Assembly (NCBI GenBank): GCA_002706985.1 | Contig: PAKP01000077.1 | Span: 1-64,000, forward strand | Origin: Sneathiella sp. | Lineage (GTDB): Bacteria; Pseudomonadota; Alphaproteobacteria; Sneathiellales; Sneathiellaceae | DNA length: 64,000 bases | Reading direction: 5' to 3' | Made by a program: the position numbers and the translations under genes | Notes under the pieces: model-generated | What the model was told of the DNA's origin: nothing | The model's input: only the letters and a program-made list of their open reading frames with translations | The model's database searches: none | Part shown: piece after piece, positions 1-8,358 of the stretch | How the letters are laid out: every line of letters begins with the position of its first letter | How positions within the stretch are numbered: the stretch's first letter is position 1

Positions 1-1064
1 CATTGGCTGGGAACCGCCATTTCCAATAGCTTGCCTTCACTTGGATGATCTATTGTGCTGAAGAAGTTCGTTGCCTTCAGGTGCGGATCTTCCAGCAATG
101 TCTCGGGTGTATGCATCGGCATTGCCGGAATATCGGCATCATCGAAGAGCTTTAGCCATTCCTCCGTTGTCCGGGTCAGCATCAAGGCGGACAGCTCAGC
201 ATATATCTGTTTGATATTCTCTGTCCGGGTGGTCATGCTTTTATAGCGCGGATCTGCATCAAGCTCGGCTTCGCGCCCGAGCGCCTGATAGAAAGATCGC
301 CAGTGCCGGTCCGTATAGACCATAACACAGACATAACTGTCTTTCGTTCGGTAGGGACGCCGATCCGGATTAAGCATTCTGTCGTAACCGATGGGCCCGA
401 TTTTCGGCTCGAACGTATATCCCGCCAGATGGTCCGCAAGAACAAAACTCGTCATCATTTCAAACATCGGCAGATCAATCTTTTGGCCCTTGCCTGTGCG
501 GCATTGGTAGTAAAGGGCGGCATTGATCTGACCGACCGCCCATAAACCGACTCCCCGATCAACCAATGCCGTCGGAGCGTAAGTAGGTTCCCTGCCGTCC
601 GCCATGTGGGAGAGGGAGGGAATGGAGACCGCTCCCTGGATCAGGTCATCGAAGGCAGGTTTTTTCTCATAGGGGCCGCCCTGAGCATACCCGAAGAGGC
701 CGGCGTATATTATCCGCGGATTGACCTTTGAGACTGTCTCATATGACAGGCCAAGTCGGGCCATAACCTGTGGGCGGCGATTATACACCAGAACATCCGC
801 ATCTTTCATGAGATCAAGCGCGGCGGTCAGGCCTTCAGGCTGCTTGAGGTCCAGAAGAATGCTGCGTTTGCTGCGGTTGCAATTCAGATAAATAGCGCCC
901 ATTCCGGGGTTTCGGGAGGGGCCGATGCCTCGGACAGGATCCCCGCCCGGTGCCTCGATCTTTATGACATCAGCTCCCATATCCCCCAAAATCTGGGTTG
1001 TGTAGGGCGCCATCAGCATATTAGACAGGTCTATAATCCGGACGCCATCAAGAGGCCTCGTCAT
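1..1064 (-). CDS. CaiB/BaiF family (family III) CoA transferase, 3' end outside window
   Basis: The minus-strand reading frame opens at ATG 1064 behind an AAGGAG-type ribosome site and runs off the left edge, giving about 354 residues. It starts with the family III CoA-transferase pattern: a DGVRIIDLSNMLMAPY segment, then LGDMGADVIKIEAPGGDPVR, then NRSKRSILLDLK. Family members move CoA between acyl-CoA donors and carboxylic acids through an aspartyl-CoA intermediate. It is last of the visible minus-strand operon, 19 bases after the DUF35 gene, so it probably activates or recycles the acid handled by that operon. The substrate cannot be told. The family call is firm. Confidence 0.9.
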   Translation of the reverse strand, partial: MTRPLDGVRIIDLSNMLMAPYTTQILGDMGADVIKIEAPGGDPVRGIGPSRNPGMGAIYLNCNRSKRSILLDLKQPEGLTAALDLMKDADVLVYNRRPQVMARLGLSYETVSKVNPRIIYAGLFGYAQGGPYEKKPAFDDLIQGAVSIPSLSHMADGREPTYAPTALVDRGVGLWAVGQINAALYYQCRTGKGQKIDLPMFEMMTSFVLADHLAGYTFEPKIGPIGYDRMLNPDRRPYRTKDSYVCVMVYTDRHWRSFYQALGREAELDADPRYKSMTTRTENIKQIYAELSALMLTRTTEEWLKLFDDADIPAMPMHTPETLLEDPHLKATNFFSTIDHPSEGKLLEMAVPSQ

Positions 1065-1083
1065 CGGAATTCTCCTTCACGCC

Positions 1084-1479
1084 TCATTTGCACAGCCGGA
1101 AAACCGGTAAAGACTGGTCCCCCTCGGTTTTGCGAAAGGTAACTTCGACGGCCTTGCCAATCGCGATATCGTCAAAATCGCTCTCAACGATGTTTGTCAT
1201 CATGGTGACCCCTTCATCAAGGGTTACATAGGCCATGACATACGGTATTTCCGCCCTGCGCATGATGGAATAGCTGTAGATCTTGCCTTTGCCGCTGGCT
1301 TCATACCATTCGGTATCCGGGCTGAAGCAGAGTGGGCAAATTGCGCGCGGGTAAAAATGGGTCTCACCGCAGGATTTGCATCTCTTCATCAGAAGCTGAC
1401 CGTTTTTTGTTCCCTCCCAGTAGGGTTCGGTCTCCATGTTGATGCCCGGCTCTTTATATGTTCGTTCCTGTTGGCTCAT
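1084..1479 (-). CDS. Zn-ribbon / OB-fold protein (DUF35), partner of thiolase-like protein
   Basis: A 131-residue protein with an N-terminal rubredoxin-like zinc ribbon (CKSC, then CPLC about 15 residues later, with the family signature FYPRAICP) followed by an OB fold. The start used, ATG 1479, overlaps the stop of the thiolase-like gene as ATGA; a longer frame to 1566 exists but lies inside that gene. DUF35 proteins form complexes with thiolase-like enzymes. In the steroid aldolase Ltp2-ChsH2 the DUF35 domain is needed for activity. The overlap with the upstream gene suggests a stoichiometric partner. Confidence in family is high; the reaction is inferred. Confidence 0.88.
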   Translation of the reverse strand: MSQQERTYKEPGINMETEPYWEGTKNGQLLMKRCKSCGETHFYPRAICPLCFSPDTEWYEASGKGKIYSYSIMRRAEIPYVMAYVTLDEGVTMMTNIVESDFDDIAIGKAVEVTFRKTEGDQSLPVFRLCK

Positions 1480-2648
1480 GCGTCGTTCCTCCCGAGAATT
1501 ACGGTTCCCGCCCCCGTGCGTGCTGAAATCTGTCCTCCTGTGCCGTGGGCAAGGGCGAGCGTGCAATCCGGGACTTGGACTTTTGGATGGGCTTCGCCGC
1601 GCAATTGGCGGACAGCCTCGATTACTTTTGTCATGCCGCCGCGGTTACTTGGGTGGTTGTTGCAAAGCCCGCCGCCGTCCGTGTTGAAGGGAAGTTTGCC
1701 GACGCCGGAAACCAGATTGCCCTCGGAGACAAATTTCCCACCCTGGCCCTTTTCACAGAAGCCAAGGTCCTCGATGGTTTCCAGAACCGTTATCGTGAAG
1801 CTGTCATATATGGAGGCATAATCGATGTCCGCGGGTTTTAAATTCGCTTCGGCAAAGGCAATCGGACCGGATTTGGCCGCGCCAGTATAGGTGAGGTCGA
1901 AACGGCCGCCATTCAAATGCTTCACCGCTTCGCCATGCCCCAAAACCTTTACGCAGCGGTCGCCAAGCGATTTGGCAATCTCCGGGCTGACAACAATCAG
2001 GGCGCCACCGCCGTCACTGATAACGCAGCAGTCCAGCCGATGAAGCGGATCGGAAATCATCGGTGAATTCACGACATCCTCCACTGTCACGACGTCGCGG
2101 AGCAGGGCATGTTCGTTGTGCTGCGCATGATGTGACGCGGCGACCTTGATCCAGGCAAGCTGCTCACTGGTTGTTCCATACTCATACATATGCCGCATTG
2201 CCGCCATGCCGTACATGTTGGTTATGACCGGGGCATAAGGAATCTCGAAGCCACGCTCCGGCAGGTCATCGCCTCGGGCCCGTGCCGCGAGCGAGGACAC
2301 CCCCTCTGCCCGGGGACGTCCGGCAAGTGTGATCAGCGCAACAGTGCATTTTCCGGCAGCAATGGCCTCGACGGCATGGCCGACATGCACAACATAGGAG
2401 GAGCCTCCGGTTTCCGTAGTGTCGGTATAGGTTATGTTGAGGCCCATATACTCGGCCATTGACATACCGCCGAGGCCCGGCGCCTCCCCATCACAGAAAT
2501 ATCCGTCGACATCATCTTTGGTCAGGCCTGCATCTTTCAATGCGCCAATAGCAACCTCAGCATGGAGTTGGGGGATTGTTTTGTCTGTGGCCTTGCGGGT
2601 GGGGTGTTCATAGATACCCGCAATATAGGCCTTACTCGTTCGGCTCAT
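1476..2648 (-). CDS. Thiolase-like protein (SCP2/lipid-transfer type), possible acyl-CoA aldolase
   Basis: A 390-residue thiolase-fold protein of the SCP-x/lipid-transfer type, starting at ATG 2648 after AGAGG. The loop that carries the nucleophilic cysteine in true thiolases reads ETGGSSY here, so no cysteine is present at that place. Later motifs LDCCVISDGGGALIVV and IYDSFTITVLE are typical of the lipid-transfer group. With the DUF35 gene directly overlapping downstream, the arrangement matches Ltp2-ChsH2-type retro-aldolases more than beta-ketothiolases. Neighbours are an acyl-CoA dehydrogenase upstream and a CoA transferase downstream. The family is clear; aldolase activity is inference. 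Confidence 0.88.
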   Translation of the reverse strand: MSRTSKAYIAGIYEHPTRKATDKTIPQLHAEVAIGALKDAGLTKDDVDGYFCDGEAPGLGGMSMAEYMGLNITYTDTTETGGSSYVVHVGHAVEAIAAGKCTVALITLAGRPRAEGVSSLAARARGDDLPERGFEIPYAPVITNMYGMAAMRHMYEYGTTSEQLAWIKVAASHHAQHNEHALLRDVVTVEDVVNSPMISDPLHRLDCCVISDGGGALIVVSPEIAKSLGDRCVKVLGHGEAVKHLNGGRFDLTYTGAAKSGPIAFAEANLKPADIDYASIYDSFTITVLETIEDLGFCEKGQGGKFVSEGNLVSGVGKLPFNTDGGGLCNNHPSNRGGMTKVIEAVRQLRGEAHPKVQVPDCTLALAHGTGGQISARTGAGTVILGRNDA

Positions 2649-2692
2649 GTTTTAACCTCTGTTATTGTTTTGTTGTAGGTCACGCCTGCAGT

Positions 2693-3859
2693 TTAATATG
2701 ATTTTGGAAGATCCAGAGCATTTTCTGCAAGGTAACTCAGGATTAGCTGCGGGCTGACCGGCGCAAGCCGATGTATCAGGCATTCACGCAAGTACCGCTC
2801 GACATGAAATTCCTTGGCATATCCCATTCCGCCATGGGTCATGACGGCGTTCGTACAGGATTTGAAGGCGGCTTCCGCAGCGAGGTATTTTGCCGCGTTA
2901 GCCTGCAAGCCGCAATCCTCACCGGCGTCATACATATTGGCGGCCTGAAAGGCCATGAGGTTTGCCGCCTCCAGTTCTGCCCAGGACTCTGCCAGCGGAT
3001 GCTGAATGGACTGGTTCATTCCGATCGGGCGTCCGAAAACCACGCGGTCACGGGCATACTTGCTTGCTTTCCAAAGTGCTGCCCGCCCAAGGCCGACCAT
3101 AGAGGCCGCAATCAGAATCCTTTCCGCGTTCAATCCATGCAGAAGATAGCGAAATCCCTTACCTTCCTCGCCGACCAGATGCTCTTTCGGAATACGCAGC
3201 CCATCGATGAAGAGCTGGTTGGAATCGACGCATTTCCGGCCCATCTTGTCGATGGGACGAATTTCAACATAGTCGCGGTCAAGATCGGTATAGAACAGGG
3301 AAAGCCCGTCGATGGGGCGTTTTGTCTCTTCTTCCCTTTTGGTCCGGGCAATGAGCAGCATTTTGTTCGCCCGGAGTGCCGTGGATGTCCATATTTTCTC
3401 GCCCTTGACGACATAATCCTTCCCATCCCAGACGGCGCGGGTCTTCAGTCTTGTCGTATCAAGCCCGGTATTGGGCTCGGTGACTGCAAAACAGGCAACA
3501 TCTTCGCGCTTGATAATGGGTGGGAGCCATTTTTGTTTCTGTTCCTCTGTACCGAACACCACAACGGGGTTAAGGCCGAAGATGCCGATGATAAGGGCTG
3601 CAAAACCAGCATTGGCGGCACCGGATTCCGTGATCGCCTGCGCCATGACCGCGGCATCGGCAATTCCCAGTCCGCTGCCGCCGTATTTCTCTGGCATGGC
3701 AATTCCCATAAATCCTTCATCGACGATTGCCTGACAGAATTCTTCGGGAAATTTTCCATCCGTATCTCTTTGCAGCCAATAGTCATCTCCGAATGACTTG
3801 CATATTCTTGAAACGCTATCCCTGATTTGCTGTTGTTCGGCGGTAAGTGCGAAGCTCAT
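2693..3859 (-). CDS. Acyl-CoA dehydrogenase
   Basis: A 388-residue FAD-dependent acyl-CoA dehydrogenase of full length. Start ATG 3859 follows AAGGATATAAA. Visible landmarks are the flavin-binding stretch CFAVTEPNTGLDTTRL, the KIWTS motif and the C-terminal GGMGYAKEFHVERYLRE. The usual C-terminal catalytic glutamate motif (EGTSEI) is replaced by APVSPQL, but a glutamate sits in LNAERIL, where isovaleryl-CoA dehydrogenase carries its base. The enzyme should desaturate an acyl-CoA, passing electrons to ETF. It follows the IclR gene by 56 bases in the same operon. The acyl chain is unknown. Confidence 0.93.
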   Translation of the reverse strand: MSFALTAEQQQIRDSVSRICKSFGDDYWLQRDTDGKFPEEFCQAIVDEGFMGIAMPEKYGGSGLGIADAAVMAQAITESGAANAGFAALIIGIFGLNPVVVFGTEEQKQKWLPPIIKREDVACFAVTEPNTGLDTTRLKTRAVWDGKDYVVKGEKIWTSTALRANKMLLIARTKREEETKRPIDGLSLFYTDLDRDYVEIRPIDKMGRKCVDSNQLFIDGLRIPKEHLVGEEGKGFRYLLHGLNAERILIAASMVGLGRAALWKASKYARDRVVFGRPIGMNQSIQHPLAESWAELEAANLMAFQAANMYDAGEDCGLQANAAKYLAAEAAFKSCTNAVMTHGGMGYAKEFHVERYLRECLIHRLAPVSPQLILSYLAENALDLPKSY

Positions 3860-3915
3860 TTTATATCCTTGTTATTTGTTTTCTTAGTTGTTCCGGTGCG
3901 AAAGGAATGCCCTTT

Positions 3916-4755
3916 TTAGGCGGTTCTCCCTTGCGCCTTTAACGATGAATCGAGTGTGATGCCGCCGGTTGCCTTCGTGCATGCTTCCGCGGCCTCTATG
4001 ACAAGCTGTTCATTTCTGGCGGCATTGGCGCGCATGCGTTCCGATGGCCCTGCGATCAGAAGCGCCGCGATGACTTCCCCTGTATTTGAATAGATTGGCC
4101 CGGCCAGTCCGCTTGATCCCTGGACTTGTTCATCCGACGTTCTGGCAATGCCTTCCCGACGGATTCTTTCAAGTTCCGCTATAATCTCGGCCTTGCCGGT
4201 AAGGGTACTATCCGTATACCGCTTACGACGATGGGAGCGCAGATAAGTCTCCAGTCGCTCGGGCTCAAAGAAGGCAAGAAGAAGCTTGCCGCCAACGGTG
4301 CAATATAGTTCGCGAACTTCCCCGACGGTGACGGAGTAGCGTATGGAATTGGCGCTTTCCACCTTGTCAAGGTATGTCACCATATTGTCTTCATGGCTCA
4401 GCGCGGCGATTACGGCCGTTTCGCCGGTCTTTCGCGACAGGTCTGTAAGGGCGGGGCGTGCCAGTTTCAGAAAATCCCGTCCCGATACAGCTCGCATCGC
4501 AAGCGTCATAAAACGTGGACCGAGATAATACCGGCCGCTCTCATCCCGTGTCAGGCATTCTTCTTCGGTCAAACCGGCCAGCAACCCGACGAGGCTTGTT
4601 TTCGGCGCGGACGCCGATATGGCGAGCTGCGACAGGGTGGCACCGGCTTCTGTTGACGCAAGAAATTCCAGAATGGAAAAAATGCGTCCAACTGACTGCG
4701 GGCCGCTGCGCGATGACGCCGTATCGGGCTTTATATCTCGGGTTTCCGATACCAT
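3916..4755 (-). CDS. IclR family transcriptional regulator
   Basis: A regulator of about 279 residues with an N-terminal winged HTH (SVGRIFSILEFLAS onward) and a C-terminal ligand-binding IclR domain containing GETAVIAALSHEDNMVTYLDKVES and the TVGGKLLLAF segment. ATG 4755, 7 bases after the SDR stop, is preferred because the upstream ATG at 4788 lies inside the SDR gene and has no ribosome site; both are possible. It is the second gene of the operon it probably controls. The large palindrome at 5610-5644 in the operon promoter is a plausible target, though IclR binding there is inference. Confidence 0.9.
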   Translation of the reverse strand: MVSETRDIKPDTASSRSGPQSVGRIFSILEFLASTEAGATLSQLAISASAPKTSLVGLLAGLTEEECLTRDESGRYYLGPRFMTLAMRAVSGRDFLKLARPALTDLSRKTGETAVIAALSHEDNMVTYLDKVESANSIRYSVTVGEVRELYCTVGGKLLLAFFEPERLETYLRSHRRKRYTDSTLTGKAEIIAELERIRREGIARTSDEQVQGSSGLAGPIYSNTGEVIAALLIAGPSERMRANAARNEQLVIEAAEACTKATGGITLDSSLKAQGRTA

Positions 4756-4762
4756 TTCCGGC

Positions 4763-5536
4763 CTAAACGCCAATCGTATATCCGCCATTCACGGACAAAT
4801 GCTGCCCAGTGATGTAGCTGGCGGCAGGCGAGAGGAGGAAGCACACAGGTTGAGAGACTTCTTCCGGCGTGGAAAAACGTTTCATCGGGACCTGAGCCAT
4901 TACGCCATCGCGGAACTTGTCAGAGCGAATTGTCTCGGTCATTTCGGTCTCGACAACACCGAAGCAAATTGTATTGACCCGAATTTGTTTCGCCGACCAC
5001 TCACGCGCGGCACTCATGGTTAGGCCCATAACCCCAGATTTTGCCGCGCCGTAATTAATCTGTCCGATTGTGCCGCGGCGACCGGCATCGGATGAAATAT
5101 TGACGATGGACGCCGGGCTTGTATCGCCGTCCTCGGCACGTTGATACATATGCCGTCCGACGGCCTGCAGGCAATAGAATACCCCCGACAGATTGACATC
5201 GATCACCTGCTGCCAGGTCTCGATGGGCATCTTTATCGCCATGGCGGCCCGGACGATCCCGGCATTGTTGACCAGCCCGTGAATTGCGCCGTTCCGTGCG
5301 ACGGCTTTGTCCACCATGTCCTGTACGAAGCCCGGCTCTGCGACCGAGCCGATATAAACTTCCGCATTCTCAGATCCCAGATCGTCGGCAACAGCATTTA
5401 CCTTGTCTTCCTGGAGGTCGACCAGAATAGCCTTACCGCCAAGATCAACGACAAGCCTCGCGACGGCCTCCCCAATCCCTTGTCCTGCGCCGGTTACGAT
5501 AATGTTCTGATTTTCAAGTGACATTGGATTTTTCAT
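4763..5536 (-). CDS. SDR family oxidoreductase (3-oxoacyl reductase / hydroxyacyl-CoA dehydrogenase-like)
   Basis: A classical short-chain dehydrogenase of 257 residues. It shows the cofactor motif TGAGQGIG near residue 16, the NNAG motif, and the catalytic Ser-Tyr-Lys set within NISSDAGRRG and NYGAAKSG. The C-terminus ends in the FabG-like pattern SYITGQHLSVNGG. Start ATG 5536 follows GGAGAATAACTAAA. It is the first gene of the minus-strand operon, read from the promoter at 5638-5666. In this setting it most likely oxidises a beta-hydroxyacyl-CoA or a related alcohol with NAD(P). The substrate is not determined by sequence. Confidence 0.92.
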   Translation of the reverse strand: MKNPMSLENQNIIVTGAGQGIGEAVARLVVDLGGKAILVDLQEDKVNAVADDLGSENAEVYIGSVAEPGFVQDMVDKAVARNGAIHGLVNNAGIVRAAMAIKMPIETWQQVIDVNLSGVFYCLQAVGRHMYQRAEDGDTSPASIVNISSDAGRRGTIGQINYGAAKSGVMGLTMSAAREWSAKQIRVNTICFGVVETEMTETIRSDKFRDGVMAQVPMKRFSTPEEVSQPVCFLLSPAASYITGQHLSVNGGYTIGV

Positions 5537-5609
5537 TTTAGTTATTCTCCAGCTATTGAAATCCCTGTTGGAATGCCCGCGGTTCAGATTGTCTATATGT
5601 CATCCGGAA

Positions 5610-5644
5610 GTATCAATATTCGTACTTCATACGCATATTGATAC
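5610..5644. promoter_or_regulatory. 35-bp palindrome, operator candidate
   Basis: Two 15-base arms, GTATCAATATTCGTA and TACGCATATTGATAC, are inverted repeats with one mismatch around a 5-base centre. It sits in the 134-base gap between the GlxA-type gene end and the SDR start and overlaps the -10 box. The AT-rich arms and absence of a T-run argue against a terminator. Candidate binders are the IclR protein of this operon or the GlxA-type regulator next to it. Confidence 0.65.
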
Positions 5645-5666
5645 ATTTCAATTGAGCTGGTGTCAA
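5638..5666 (-). promoter_or_regulatory. Sigma-70 promoter of the SDR operon
   Basis: On the minus strand TTGACA (5666-5661) and TATCAA (5643-5638) are separated by 17 bases, about 100 bases before the SDR start. The -10 hexamer lies inside the right arm of the palindrome 5610-5644, so a protein bound there would block the promoter. Confidence 0.6.
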
Positions 5667-5670
5667 TCTG

Positions 5671-6711
5671 TCAAAAAGAGGAGATATCCTTGAAACGCAG
5701 CCGGTACCTATTGGGGCTTACACCTGTTGTCCGTTTGAACAGCCGCCGAAACGAGTTGGGGTCGTCATACCCGACAATTTCAGCGATATCGTCGATGGCG
5801 TCGTCCGAAGTCTCCAGCATTTGCTTTGCTTCTTCAATGCGCAAGGTCTGCACATATTCGAGTGGCGTGTAGCCTGTTGCAGATTTAAAGCGCCGTTTGA
5901 AAGTCCGTGAATTCAGGCCGGACAGCAGGGTCATTTTCGCAACCGGATTTGCTTCTTCATAATTTTCAGCGATCCAGGTCTGGCTCTGCGCGATAATGGC
6001 ATCGTCATGCTGTTTTGGTCGCACCATCGCCGCAAATGGCAATTGTCCGTCGCCCCGGTCTCCGAAAAGGAAGACTTTCGCGATATGTCTTGCTTCATCC
6101 TCTCCGCAAAACCTTGCGATCAGATACAACGAGAGCTCATGCCAGGAGGCGGAGCCTCCGGCAGTTACAAGCTGGTGTTCATTGCCCGAAGTCACGAGGA
6201 CCCGATCCGGTTTTAACAGAACGTTCGGATAGCAGCGCTCAAAAAAGTAGCCGGCGCTCCAATGTGAAGTCGCTTCGAGATCATCCAGCAGCCCTGCTTC
6301 CGCCAACATTAATGCGCCCGTACAAACAGAACAGATTATCGCACCTTTCTGATGCTGATCCCTGATCCAGGCGGTGGCTTCCTGCCAGTTGCCGACCGGA
6401 TCCAGACCGGAGAGCACATCAAGGTCCCCAATAATGACAATGTCGGACTTATGTGCTTCCTCAAAGGTATGGTCCGGCACGATTGTGGCGCCCATCGTCG
6501 TGCGAATTGCTGCCGTCGATGATCCCACAATTCTTGGTGTCATACGACCGCATGTCGCCTCCACTCCTGTCAGGGCCTCCCACGCGCGGCCAACGCATGC
6601 GAAAACCTCATGCATGCTGTAGACGATGGCAGCAGACATCTCAGGAACCGCAACCAGACTAACCGAAATATTTTTTGAATGAATTGATAAGGGCATAGCA
6701 GAAAATGTCAT
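5671..6711 (-). CDS. GlxA-type AraC family regulator (DJ-1/PfpI domain plus HTH)
   Basis: A regulator of 346 residues. The N-terminal half is a DJ-1/PfpI-like amidotransferase fold, with ICSVCTGALMLAEAGLL at the position of the nucleophile elbow. The C-terminal half is an AraC double HTH (LSGLNSRTFKRRFKSATG and IAEIVGYDDPNSFRRLFKRTTG). ATG 6711 is chosen because the frame extends back to 7332 only by overlapping the opposite-strand gene; the ribosome site is weak, and ATG 6696 is an alternative. It is divergent from the nitroreductase-like gene, so it may control that gene or the SDR operon just downstream. Ligand unknown. Confidence 0.88.
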   Translation of the reverse strand: MTFSAMPLSIHSKNISVSLVAVPEMSAAIVYSMHEVFACVGRAWEALTGVEATCGRMTPRIVGSSTAAIRTTMGATIVPDHTFEEAHKSDIVIIGDLDVLSGLDPVGNWQEATAWIRDQHQKGAIICSVCTGALMLAEAGLLDDLEATSHWSAGYFFERCYPNVLLKPDRVLVTSGNEHQLVTAGGSASWHELSLYLIARFCGEDEARHIAKVFLFGDRGDGQLPFAAMVRPKQHDDAIIAQSQTWIAENYEEANPVAKMTLLSGLNSRTFKRRFKSATGYTPLEYVQTLRIEEAKQMLETSDDAIDDIAEIVGYDDPNSFRRLFKRTTGVSPNRYRLRFKDISSF

Positions 6712-6721
6712 AAATGACCCG

Positions 6722-6734
6722 TTATTGTCAATAA
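6722..6734. promoter_or_regulatory. Short palindrome in divergent promoter region
   Basis: TTATTG-T-CAATAA is a perfect 13-base palindrome in the 119-base gap between the divergent GlxA-type and nitroreductase-like genes, 11 bases upstream of the regulator start. It could be an autoregulatory site, but palindromes this short occur by chance. Confidence 0.3.
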
Positions 6735-6830
6735 TGCGTCTAACTGCTTTTGGCGATATCTGCGAAAACCCCCGGCAAGAGCGAGCCGCAATCTGATTGA
6801 TACCCACCCGCTCGCTGGATGGAGAAGAAG

Positions 6831-8234
6831 ATGTTTGAAACGACAAGACGTAAATTGCTGGGTGCTTCGATAGTCGGTGCCAGCACGGTGTTGGGCGGTG
6901 CAGGTTTTTCTGCGTCGGCCAGTAAATTGAATAGAAAAGGAAAAGTAATGTTGAACAACCTGCCTGATCTGCCGAAGGGATTGATCGAAGCGACCGAGTT
7001 TCCCTTGATTGAGGCAATCCACGGACGACGGTCCCGGCGTTTCGCGCGCGGTGCATCCATTGTCGACGGGCCGTTGGCTTACACGTCAAAGCATGCTCCT
7101 GAACCGTTGAGCGAGATGGAGCAGCTGTTACTGTTGACGACAATTGGCGGAAATACGGGATGGTCGAACCTGATCCCCAACAACCGGTTCTATCTGCCGA
7201 ACATTCCGAACTATGCCGGCGCTGCAGGCGGACGAACGTTCCCCTCGGCGGCAGGATTTCACACGACTGAAATTTTTTACACGGACGATAATGGATCATA
7301 CTTCTTTCCGACACGGGATATGGCGGCGACAACTGCGAAGACCATTGACGGCGCGACTGATCTCAGCAGCTATCTCGATGAACATAAGTCACGCATTGTA
7401 AAGCTTTCCGATGGTCGCCTGAATACGCCTGCTTCCCCTCTGCACATGGAGATGCACAACGCATGGTGTGCAAATGTGCCGGGAAGCACGCTGGTTATTC
7501 CGGTGGCGGATCTGGCTCAGCATATGATTCTTGTCATGTGCTACCTGGTTCAGAATGGCGCCTGCATCTATGACGACATCAACAATCAGCCAATCCCGGG
7601 GCTTGAAAAATTCAAGAACCTGGTCGATGTCGAAAACCCATACCCGCTTACCTATGTGGAGCAGTTGGGGCTGACCGAAGTGACGGTTGAGCTGTCTACA
7701 TCATGCTATGCGGGCGCGTTGATGCTGCAGGCGCTTGGCCTCGGTGGATGGATGTATGAAGGCATCAATCCTTTCAGCATTCTGGGCGCAAGCGGTGATC
7801 CGGATGTGCCGGGCCTGGGCTTTCGCTTTGATATGCATGAAGGACGTCCGTTGCCCAATGTGACGGGTCTGGAAGGCATATTTGAGGGTCATTGCCCACC
7901 GCATTTCAAGGACATGCGGGCTGCGGTTGAGTCTGTTGTGGTGCGGAAGTTTGGCGCTGGCGGACCCTTTAATCAGCAAACGGACGGGCCATACAAGCAA
8001 AACGCAAAGATACGGGGCAGTGCGGCGCCGATCGGTGAGGAGTTCATAGAGTGCGTAACTGCGATGGCGCAATATGTCCATGACACATTCGGCCGTTTTC
8101 CGGCGACCGTGCCCTCAATCTTCACTCTGATGTATTTGCAGGCGCATCAGCTCGATACCGAGTTCTACGATACGCATTTCACCCCCGGTGCTTATCTAAG
8201 GACCCATGCCGAGCATCAGGAAAACTGGGCGTGA
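6831..8234 (+). CDS. Tat-exported nitroreductase-like protein, function unknown
   Basis: A 467-residue protein whose N-terminus carries a twin-arginine signal (TTRRKLLG then a hydrophobic stretch and ASA), so it is likely exported folded with a cofactor. The mature part starts with IHGRRSRRFARG, similar to the FMN-phosphate-binding Arg/Ser pattern of nitroreductases, and continues with GGWMYEGINPFSILG. It is about twice the length of ordinary nitroreductases and resembles large uncharacterised nitroreductase-family proteins. ATG 6831 is preferred over 6819 because GGAGAAGAAG lies just before it. It stands alone, ending in a strong hairpin. Enzymatic role unknown. Confidence 0.72.
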   Translation: MFETTRRKLLGASIVGASTVLGGAGFSASASKLNRKGKVMLNNLPDLPKGLIEATEFPLIEAIHGRRSRRFARGASIVDGPLAYTSKHAPEPLSEMEQLLLLTTIGGNTGWSNLIPNNRFYLPNIPNYAGAAGGRTFPSAAGFHTTEIFYTDDNGSYFFPTRDMAATTAKTIDGATDLSSYLDEHKSRIVKLSDGRLNTPASPLHMEMHNAWCANVPGSTLVIPVADLAQHMILVMCYLVQNGACIYDDINNQPIPGLEKFKNLVDVENPYPLTYVEQLGLTEVTVELSTSCYAGALMLQALGLGGWMYEGINPFSILGASGDPDVPGLGFRFDMHEGRPLPNVTGLEGIFEGHCPPHFKDMRAAVESVVVRKFGAGGPFNQQTDGPYKQNAKIRGSAAPIGEEFIECVTAMAQYVHDTFGRFPATVPSIFTLMYLQAHQLDTEFYDTHFTPGAYLRTHAEHQENWA

Positions 8235-8250
8235 TCCAATAAGGGGAATT

Positions 8251-8286
8251 CGGGCGGCATGCATCAATCTTGGAGTATGCCGCCCG
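8251..8286 (+). terminator. Stem-loop after the nitroreductase-like gene
   Basis: CGGGCGGCAT and ATGCCGCCCG form a perfect 10-base-pair stem with a 16-base loop, 16 bases after the stop codon. The following sequence is AT-rich but has no clean T-run, so termination may be partial. Confidence 0.6.
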
Positions 8287-8358
8287 ATAATCATATAATT
8301 AGAGAATAGTAATATAATTGCTGTGCTGCTCTGACTTCAGCGGCAGTGGAGAATCGAC

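Noticed and set aside
2771..3796. Long plus-strand open frame of 341 codons
   Set aside because: Antisense to the acyl-CoA dehydrogenase; translation has no recognisable motif.
5671..7332. A 553-codon version of the GlxA-type regulator
   Set aside because: The extra N-terminal 200 codons are antisense to the Tat nitroreductase-like gene and show no domain; start set at 6711.
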